Of a DNA stretch of 46,086 nucleotides, positions 38,536 to 46,086 are shown piece after piece (positions within the stretch are counted from its first letter, which is position 1; every line of letters starts with the position of its first letter). The notes beneath the pieces were generated by a model. The model had not been told where the DNA came from. It saw only the letters and a program-made list of their open reading frames with translations, and ran no database searches. The position numbers were made by a program, and so were the translations under genes. This stretch comes from DATFEN01 sp035691285 (lineage in GTDB: Bacteria; Acidobacteriota; Vicinamibacteria; Fen-336): the NCBI GenBank assembly GCA_035691285.1, contig DASSJI010000142.1, forward strand, positions 1-46,086, read 5' to 3'.

Positions 38536-39842
38536 TCAGGCGTCGAGGATGGTGTGGATCAGGGGACGGGCGGCAGGCGTCTCGTCGGCGACGACGAACG
38601 CGGCGCGCAGCCGCGGCAGTGCCGCCTCGAAGCGCGCGCGATCGCCGACGTGGACGGTCGCGAGGCTCTCGCCCCTGCTCACGCGGTCGCCGACCTTGCG
38701 CCGCAGCACCAGGCCCACCGCGGGATCGATGCGGTCGTCCACGGTCTCGCGTCCGCCGCCCAGCATCATGATGGCGTGGCCCAGCTCCCGGCACGCGATC
38801 CGCGCCACGCAGCCGGAGGCCGGGGCCTCGATCTCGACCGTCTCCCGCGCCTGGGGCAGGAGGGCGACGTCGTCGCACACGCGCGGGTCGCCGCCCTGGA
38901 GCTGGATGCACTCGCGGAACGCCTGGAGGCCGGTCCCGTTGCGGAGTGCCTCGGTGGCTCGGCCCCGGGCGGCCTCGAGGGACTGGGTGGCCCCGACCAT
39001 GAGCAGCATGTGCGCCGCCAGCTCGACGGACAGCGTCACGAGGTCGGCCGGACCGCGGCCGCGGAGGGCTTCGACGCACTCGGCCACCTCCAGCGCGTTG
39101 CCGCACGCGAGGCCGAGGGGCTGCTCCATGTCCGTGACCAGCGCCGTGACCTTGTTGCCCATGCCGCGGCCGATCGAGACCATGGTGCGGGCGAGGGCCA
39201 GGGAGTCCTCGTAGCGCGGCAGGAACGCCCCGTCCCCGGTCTTGACGTCGAGGACCAGCGCGTCGATGCCCTCGGCCATCTTCTTGCTCATGATCGAGGC
39301 TGAGATGAGCGGAAGGCTCTCAACCGTCGCCGTCACGTCGCGCAGCGCGTAGAGCTTCTTGTCGGCCGGGGCGATCTCGGGCGTCTGGCCGATGAGGCCC
39401 ATGCGGCAGCGGCGCAGCGTGTCGCGCAGCTCCGCGAGGCTCAGCGCGGTCCGGAAGCCCGGGATCGCCTCGAGCTTGTCGAGGGTACCGCCCGTGTGCC
39501 CGAGGCCGCGGCCGGAGATCATCGGCACGTACACGCCGCAGGCGGCCACGAGGGGCGCCAGGATCAGGCTGGTCTTGTCGCCCACGCCGCCGGTCGAGTG
39601 CTTGTCCGCCTTCGGTCCCGGCAGGTCGGACAGGTCGAGCACCTCGCCGGTCCGCATCATGGCGTCGGTGAGGGCGACGGTCTCGGCCGGGCTCATGCCG
39701 CGGAAGTAGACGGCCATGGTGAACGCCGACGCCTGGTATTCCGGGATGCGGCCCTTCGCGAAGCCGTCGATGAAGAAGGTGATCTCCTCGCGCGTCAGCT
39801 CGCGGCCGTCCCGCTTGGCCTGGATGATGTCGACCGCGCGCA

Positions 39843-39843
<1 letters not shown>
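38536..39843 (-). CDS. deoA: thymidine/pyrimidine-nucleoside phosphorylase
   Basis: 435 residues from ATG 39843, which shares its A with the kinase stop (TGATG). It starts MRAVDIIQAKRDGRELTREE and has the phosphate and base sites DKHSTGGVGDKTSLILAPL, SGRGLGHTGGTLDKLE and LISASIMSKKMAEG, then LVLDVKTGDGAFL. This is the DeoA/Pdp family, which phosphorylyses thymidine and, in the Pdp branch, uridine. It yields deoxyribose-1-phosphate for the DeoC pathway. The dimeric enzyme's C-terminal domain is complete. Confidence 0.95.
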
Positions 39844-42431
<2,588 letters not shown>

Positions 42432-42444
42432 CGAGGGAGCGCGC

Positions 42445-42777
42445 TCACTTCTTCTTGATGCGCTCGAGCTCGGCCCACAGGTCCCGCTTCTTCTTCGCCG
42501 GGGCCGGCGGAGGCGCCTCCGTCGTCGTCGGCGGAGCCGGGGGCGGCGGCATCCCCGCCAGCACCTGGTCGAAGAGCTTCTTGGTCTCGCCGGTCTTCTT
42601 CGAGCGTTTCGGGGGGACCTGGGCGTGGCGGTAGTCGTGGGTGTTGTAGCAGGTCCGGCAGGTGACCTTGGCCACCTCGGTCCCTGAAAGGCTCGTGACG
42701 TCGTGGTTCAAGAGGAGCCGGCAGCGCGGGCAATAGTCGTCGATGACGTCTCCGAGCCTGATGGGACGGGCGTCCAC
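42445..42777 (-). CDS. small zinc-ribbon protein, function unknown
   Basis: 110 residues; GTG start with a GGAGG Shine-Dalgarno. The first half holds two CxxC pairs (Cys16/Cys19 in YCPRCR, and Cys40/Cys43 in TCRTCY) that would bind one zinc. The second half is Pro/Ala-rich (about 76-95) and ends KKKRDLWAELERIKKK. It has no DNA-binding fold I recognise. It is the first gene of the minus-strand run leading into the kinase and nucleoside genes (13 nt gap). It may be a regulator or a ribosome/RNA-associated factor. Confidence 0.75.
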   Translation of the reverse strand: MDARPIRLGDVIDDYCPRCRLLLNHDVTSLSGTEVAKVTCRTCYNTHDYRHAQVPPKRSKKTGETKKLFDQVLAGMPPPPAPPTTTEAPPPAPAKKKRDLWAELERIKKK

Positions 42778-42808
42778 CGCTCTTCCTCCGGTCGGGGAAT
42801 GGAAGGCA

Positions 42809-42815
42809 GTATACT
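42809..42815. promoter_or_regulatory. palindromic -10 box (AGTATACT, 42808-42815) between divergent genes
   Basis: The 8-bp palindrome AGTATACT contains TATACT on both strands, 31-37 nt from the zinc-ribbon GTG (42777) and the EAL GTG (42852). It could serve as a shared -10 region for both directions. No -35 is clear on either side. Confidence 0.35.
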
Positions 42816-42851
42816 CCCAACCCTAGGCGGCGGAGCGGTCCCAGGCAGCCC

Positions 42852-44120
42852 GTGAACAATCCCGAAGCGGACTACTACCGGCTGCGCACGGAGTGGCTGC
42901 GTTACAAGAGCCACCTCTTCGACAGCCTGACCGGCCTGCCGGCCCTCGCCGCCGTCGTCGAGGACGTGCGCCGCCTGCTCGAGTCGCAGCGGGGAGTCGA
43001 CGTCCTCTACGTCGACCTCGGCCGCTCCGGCTGGCACGAGACCGAGCTCGGCTGGGCGACCTACGACGGCGTCGTCAAGGAGTTCGCCGCCATACTGAAG
43101 GCATGCCACGAAGCCGGGCTGCTCGCGCCGGGGGACGTGGCCTGCCTCAGCACCGTTCGCTCGGACCGCTTCCTCGTGTTCCTCGGAGGCAGCGGCGCGC
43201 TGTCGGCCCAGGCCCGGCGCGAGCGCCTGCTCCAGGCCTTGCGCGACGCGATGAGGCGCGCGCCCGAGGGCAGCCCCGTGCGCGCGGTGCGCGTGGCCGC
43301 GGGACATGCGCGCCTCGACGGGCACCCCATGACGCGCGCGGAGCGCGTGATCCAGCACGCGGTCTCCGAGGCGGTCCACATGAGCCTGCTGGAGCGGGAG
43401 GGCGCCGACTCGGCGCGCCACGAGGCGCTGGCGACGCTCATCGCCGGCGCTCGCGTGCGATCCGTGTTCCACCCGATCTTGCGGCTCAGGGACGCCGTCG
43501 TCCTCGGCCACGAAGCGCTGACGCGGGCCGACTTCCAGGGCGCCTTCGAGTCGGTCGAGGACCTGTTCGCCTTCGCCGAGTCCACGGACCTGGTCGTGGA
43601 CTTCGAGCGCGTCTGCCGGCGCACCGCGATCCGATCCGCGGGCAGCCTCCCCCGCGGCGGCCACCTGTTCCTGAACGCCTCGGCCCGAGCGGTGCTGGAC
43701 CCGGACTGGCTCGACGGGGAGACGGCCACGCTCCTCGCCGACGCCGGGCTCCGGCCGCCGGACGTCGTGGTCGAGGTCACGGAGCGCCTGGCCGTCGCCC
43801 AGCACGAGGGCTTCGAGGCCGGCCTCCGCGCGCTCAAGGAGCGGGGCTACCGCATCGCGGTGGACGACATGGGCGCCGGCTACGCCTCGCTCCAGGCCCT
43901 GGCGGCGATCGAGCCCGAGTTCCTGAAGTTCGACACCAGCCTCGTCCGAGACATCGACAAGAGCAGCATCAAGCGCAGCCTCCTCGACACGCTGCGGGCG
44001 CTGGCGGAGAAGATCCGCGCCCGGGTGATCGCAGAGGGCATCGAGCGCGAGGAGGAGCGCGACACCCTCGTGCGCCTCGGCATCGAGTTCGGGCAGGGGT
44101 TCCTGTTCCAGCATGCGTAA
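42852..44120 (+). CDS. EAL-domain protein with degenerate GGDEF-like N-terminal part
   Basis: 422 residues, GTG start. The N-terminal ~175 residues begin FDSLTGLPALAAVVEDVRRL, as GGDEF domains do, but the GGDEF loop is not recognisable. The EAL domain (about 195-422) keeps its catalytic set: GHEALTR with Glu221, FLNASAR, VVEVTER, AVDDMGAGYASL (Asp338, Asp339), FLKFD, VIAEGIE and the closing FGQGFLF. It is thus likely an active c-di-GMP phosphodiesterase with an inactive or regulatory GGDEF part. Its last eight bases overlap the WYL regulator start, so expression is coupled. Confidence 0.88.
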   Translation: MNNPEADYYRLRTEWLRYKSHLFDSLTGLPALAAVVEDVRRLLESQRGVDVLYVDLGRSGWHETELGWATYDGVVKEFAAILKACHEAGLLAPGDVACLSTVRSDRFLVFLGGSGALSAQARRERLLQALRDAMRRAPEGSPVRAVRVAAGHARLDGHPMTRAERVIQHAVSEAVHMSLLEREGADSARHEALATLIAGARVRSVFHPILRLRDAVVLGHEALTRADFQGAFESVEDLFAFAESTDLVVDFERVCRRTAIRSAGSLPRGGHLFLNASARAVLDPDWLDGETATLLADAGLRPPDVVVEVTERLAVAQHEGFEAGLRALKERGYRIAVDDMGAGYASLQALAAIEPEFLKFDTSLVRDIDKSSIKRSLLDTLRALAEKIRARVIAEGIEREEERDTLVRLGIEFGQGFLFQHA

Positions 44121-45075
44121 CGCCGAGGTCATCCGGCAGTGGAAGATCCTCAAGCGCATCGAGGCGGGGCGCCACACCACCACCGCCTCGCTGGCCGAGG
44201 AGCTCGACGTCACCGACCGCACCATCCGTCGCGACATCGAGGCATTGCAGGAGGCCGGCTTCCCGCTCTACGACGACCGGGTGGACGGCAAGAAGGTCTG
44301 GCGCCTGGTCGAGGGCTACAAGCAGCGCCTCACCCAGAGCTTCTCGCTGGCCGAGCTGTCGGCGCTCTACTTCGGGCGCAACCTGATGTCCTTCCTGGGC
44401 GGCGCGCCGTTCGCCCAGGACCTCGAGTCGGCCTTCCAGAAGATCCGCGAGGCGCTGCCCGCCAAGAGCCTGCCCTACCTCGAGCGCATCCAGGACCTGT
44501 TCGCCGCTCGCCCCGACCCGTCCAAGGACTACTCGCAGAAGACCGACGTGATCGCGTCGCTGATCGACGCGACGCTGCACCAGCGCCAGGTGCGGATCGC
44601 GTACTTCTCCTTCGCGAGCCGGCGCACCAAGACCTACCTGCTCTCGCCCTACCGGCTCGTCTACTACCACGGCGGGCTGTACCTCTACGCCCGGAGCGAC
44701 GAGCACGGCGAGGTGCGCACCTTCGCGGTGGAGCGGGTGCAGCGCATCGAGGTGCTGGAGTCGACCTTCGAGATGCCGGCGGACTTCAGCGCCGCCGAGT
44801 ACGCGAGGGGCGCTTTCGGCATCGCGGGCGGCAGGCCCGAGACCGTGGAGGTGGCCTTCGACGCCGAGATGGCGAGCTACATCCGCGAGCGGGTGTGGCA
44901 CGAGAGCCAGGAGCTCGAGGAGCGGCCGGACGGCTCCGTGCTCCTGAAGCTCCAGGTCCACCCGGGCTTCGAGCTCGAGAGCTGGATCAAGGGCTTCCTG
45001 CCCCACGCGAAGGTGCTGAAGCCTCTCGCGCTCCGGGACCGCGTCCGCGCCGACGTCGAGAAGGCGCTGAAGTAG
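44113..45075 (+). CDS. WYL-domain transcriptional regulator with N-terminal HTH
   Basis: 320 residues. The N-terminal winged HTH (about 8-65) reads VIRQWKILKRIEAGRHTTTA, LAEELDVTDRTIRRDIEALQ, the HTH_11/DeoR-like type. The WYL domain follows (about 145-225) with LLSPYRLVYYHGGLYLYARS and FAVERVQRIEVLES; the C-terminal WCX extension (EVAFDAEMASYIRER, LKLQVHPGFELESWI) is present. WYL regulators bind nucleic-acid or nucleotide ligands and control DNA-damage or defence genes among others. Here it overlaps the EAL gene by eight bases. The target is unknown. Confidence 0.9.
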   Translation: MRNAEVIRQWKILKRIEAGRHTTTASLAEELDVTDRTIRRDIEALQEAGFPLYDDRVDGKKVWRLVEGYKQRLTQSFSLAELSALYFGRNLMSFLGGAPFAQDLESAFQKIREALPAKSLPYLERIQDLFAARPDPSKDYSQKTDVIASLIDATLHQRQVRIAYFSFASRRTKTYLLSPYRLVYYHGGLYLYARSDEHGEVRTFAVERVQRIEVLESTFEMPADFSAAEYARGAFGIAGGRPETVEVAFDAEMASYIRERVWHESQELEERPDGSVLLKLQVHPGFELESWIKGFLPHAKVLKPLALRDRVRADVEKALK

Positions 45076-45078
45076 AAT
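45073..45078 (+). promoter_or_regulatory. candidate -10 box (TAGAAT) of queF
   Basis: TAGAAT overlaps the WYL-regulator stop and ends 10 nt before ATG 45089. No Shine-Dalgarno intervenes and no -35 is seen; fits the leaderless pattern. Confidence 0.35.
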
Positions 45079-45088
45079 CGCGGCCGCC

Positions 45089-45448
45089 ATGGGGGCGCTC
45101 GAGACCTTCCCGAATCGCCATCCGGGGCGCGACTACACCATCGTCCACACCTGTCCCGAGTTCACCGCGCTGTGCCCCAGGACGGGACAGCCCGACTTCG
45201 CGACGATCCGTGTCACCTACGTGCCCGACGCGCTGTGCGTGGAGCTGAAGAGCCTGAAGCTCTACCTCCAGGGCTATCGCTCCAAGGGGATCTTCTACGA
45301 GCACGTGACCAACGTGATCCTCGACGACCTGGTCGCGGCCGTGAAGCCGCGCAGCATGACGGTGGAGGGAGAGTTCAACGTGCGAGGCGGAATCGGGTCG
45401 GTCGTCCGGGCCCATTACGTGGCCCGGCGAAGGCCGAGGCGGCGATGA
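45089..45448 (+). CDS. queF: NADPH-dependent 7-cyano-7-deazaguanine reductase
   Basis: 119 residues, the short unimodular class. The active-site Cys29 and Asp36 are in EFTALCPRTGQPDFATI, followed by CVELKSLKLYLQGYRSKGIFYE and the C-terminal FNVRGGIGSVV. It reduces preQ0 to preQ1 in queuosine synthesis. No other que gene lies in the window. The stop overlaps the proline dehydrogenase start (ATGA). Confidence 0.95.
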   Translation: MGALETFPNRHPGRDYTIVHTCPEFTALCPRTGQPDFATIRVTYVPDALCVELKSLKLYLQGYRSKGIFYEHVTNVILDDLVAAVKPRSMTVEGEFNVRGGIGSVVRAHYVARRRPRRR

Positions 45449-46086
45449 GGGCCCTCACGTTCCTGGCCCGGCGCTTCGTGGCCGGCGAGGTCGCCGAGGA
45501 CGCCGTGGCGGTGGGCCGACGGCTCCATGCGAAGGGCATCAAGGCGACCTTCGACATGCTGGGCGAGGACGTGCTCGACCGCGACGCCGCGAGGCGCAGC
45601 ACCGAGCACATCGTGCGCCTGTTGCGCCTGGTCCCCGCCGACCTCGAGCGCAACGTCTCGATCAAGCTCACGATGCTGGGCTTCCAGATCTCCGAGGAGT
45701 TCTGCCTCGAGCAGGCGGCGCTGATCCTGGCCGAGGCGAAGAAGGCGGGCGGCTTCGTGCGCATCGACATGGAGGGCTCGGCCCATACGAAGCGCACCCT
45801 CGAGGTGTTCCGGAGGCTGCGGAGGGACTTCGACAACGTCGGCATCGTGCTCCAGGCCGCGCTCCATCGCACCTACGCGGACGTCGAGGAGTGCGTGAAG
45901 CGGGGCGACCGCGTGCGGCTGTGCAAGGGCGCGTACAAGGAGCCGGCCTCGGTGGCCCTCCAGTCCATGGACGACATCCGCAAGAGCTTCCGGGCCTGCG
46001 CCGAGCTGCTGCTGGAGAAGGGCAACTACCCGGCCGTCGCGACCCACGACGAATCGCTCGTCCGCCACGCCCTGCGCTGGGCCGCG
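45445..46086 (+). CDS. proline dehydrogenase, cut by right edge
   Basis: The first ~214 residues are seen. Family segments are ARRFVAGEVAEDAVAVGRRL, KGIKATFDMLGEDVLD, NVSIKLTMLGFQIS, FVRIDMEGSAHTKRTLEVF, VGIVLQAALHRTYADVE, RVRLCKGAYKEP and VATHDESLV. These belong to the monofunctional FAD-dependent proline dehydrogenase (PutA N-domain-like, TIM barrel) that oxidises proline to pyrroline-5-carboxylate. It is coupled to queF by ATGA. The remaining third of the gene is outside. Confidence 0.93.
   Translation, partial: MRALTFLARRFVAGEVAEDAVAVGRRLHAKGIKATFDMLGEDVLDRDAARRSTEHIVRLLRLVPADLERNVSIKLTMLGFQISEEFCLEQAALILAEAKKAGGFVRIDMEGSAHTKRTLEVFRRLRRDFDNVGIVLQAALHRTYADVEECVKRGDRVRLCKGAYKEPASVALQSMDDIRKSFRACAELLLEKGNYPAVATHDESLVRHALRWAA

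Overview
The window is very GC-rich, gene-dense bacterial chromosome. It has no rRNA, tRNA, CRISPR array, transposase or phage gene that I can see. The gene content fits Acidobacteriota, perhaps a Vicinamibacteria- or Thermoanaerobaculia-like lineage: a large TonB-dependent receptor with an N-terminal carboxypeptidase-regulatory domain, a Ser/Thr kinase fused to a TolB/PD40-like propeller, a fused MFS/spermidine-synthase protein, and many GTGA/ATGA/TTGA stop-start overlaps. This assignment is inference; there is no taxonomic marker gene.

Layout: 0-2.4 kb (minus) is a thiol-redox cluster: receiver-like protein, redoxin, TlpA-type thioredoxin, a lipoprotein with a CcmI-like C-terminal domain, and the start of a peptide-binding lipoprotein. 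2.5-4.7 kb (minus) is a fused MFS/spermidine-synthase membrane protein. 4.7-8.4 kb (plus) is an Mla/MCE lipid-transport operon (permease, ATPase, MCE protein, YtxH protein, coiled-coil membrane protein), followed by an exported D-aminoacylase-type hydrolase. 9.8-11.0 kb (minus) has a small unknown, a cupin and a membrane protein. 11.1-19.5 kb (plus) runs cysteine dioxygenase, a 1143-residue multi-GAF hybrid histidine kinase, a YqeC-MocA fusion, carbamate kinase, a secreted unknown, a MinD/FlhG-like ATPase and a degenerate DnaJ-RodZ-type HTH protein. 19.5-22.0 kb is an ArsR repressor and Zn/Cd/Pb-type P1B ATPase under a good promoter with an operator-like inverted repeat. 22.0-23.9 kb (minus) is rpiB-deoC-doxX, where both sugar-phosphate enzymes are atypical. 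24-26.5 kb (plus) is an AGCS amino-acid/Na+ symporter and lysA. 26.6-33.2 kb (minus) is a TonB receptor, TolC-like protein and peptide-binding protein. 33.4-34.7 kb (plus) is hpt and a ChbG/YdjC deacetylase. 34.7-42.8 kb (minus) is a tightly packed seven-gene nucleoside operon: zinc ribbon, Ser/Thr kinase, deoA, nupC, purine nucleoside phosphorylase, cdd, and an mtaD-like deaminase with a signal peptide. 42.9-46.1 kb (plus) is an EAL protein, WYL regulator, queF and a cut proline dehydrogenase.

Read together, the salvage genes form a partial pathway. Nucleosides enter by NupC, Cdd deaminates cytidine, PNP and DeoA release bases and (deoxy)ribose-1-phosphate, Hpt recaptures hypoxanthine/guanine, and DeoC cleaves deoxyribose-5-phosphate. 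A phosphopentomutase is not in the window. The main points for a second look are: the deoC/rpiB pair with microcompartment-like N-terminal extensions and a replaced RpiB active-site cysteine; the YqeC-MocA fusion next to carbamate kinase, which suggests a selenium/molybdenum hydroxylase maturation module; the MinD plus DnaJ/RodZ-HTH pair; and a recurring TANNNT box 7-12 nt before start codons that lack a Shine-Dalgarno, suggesting leaderless transcripts. Every gap between called genes is shorter than 300 bases. The longest are 29627-29863 and 33209-33408, described under their promoter and hairpin entries.
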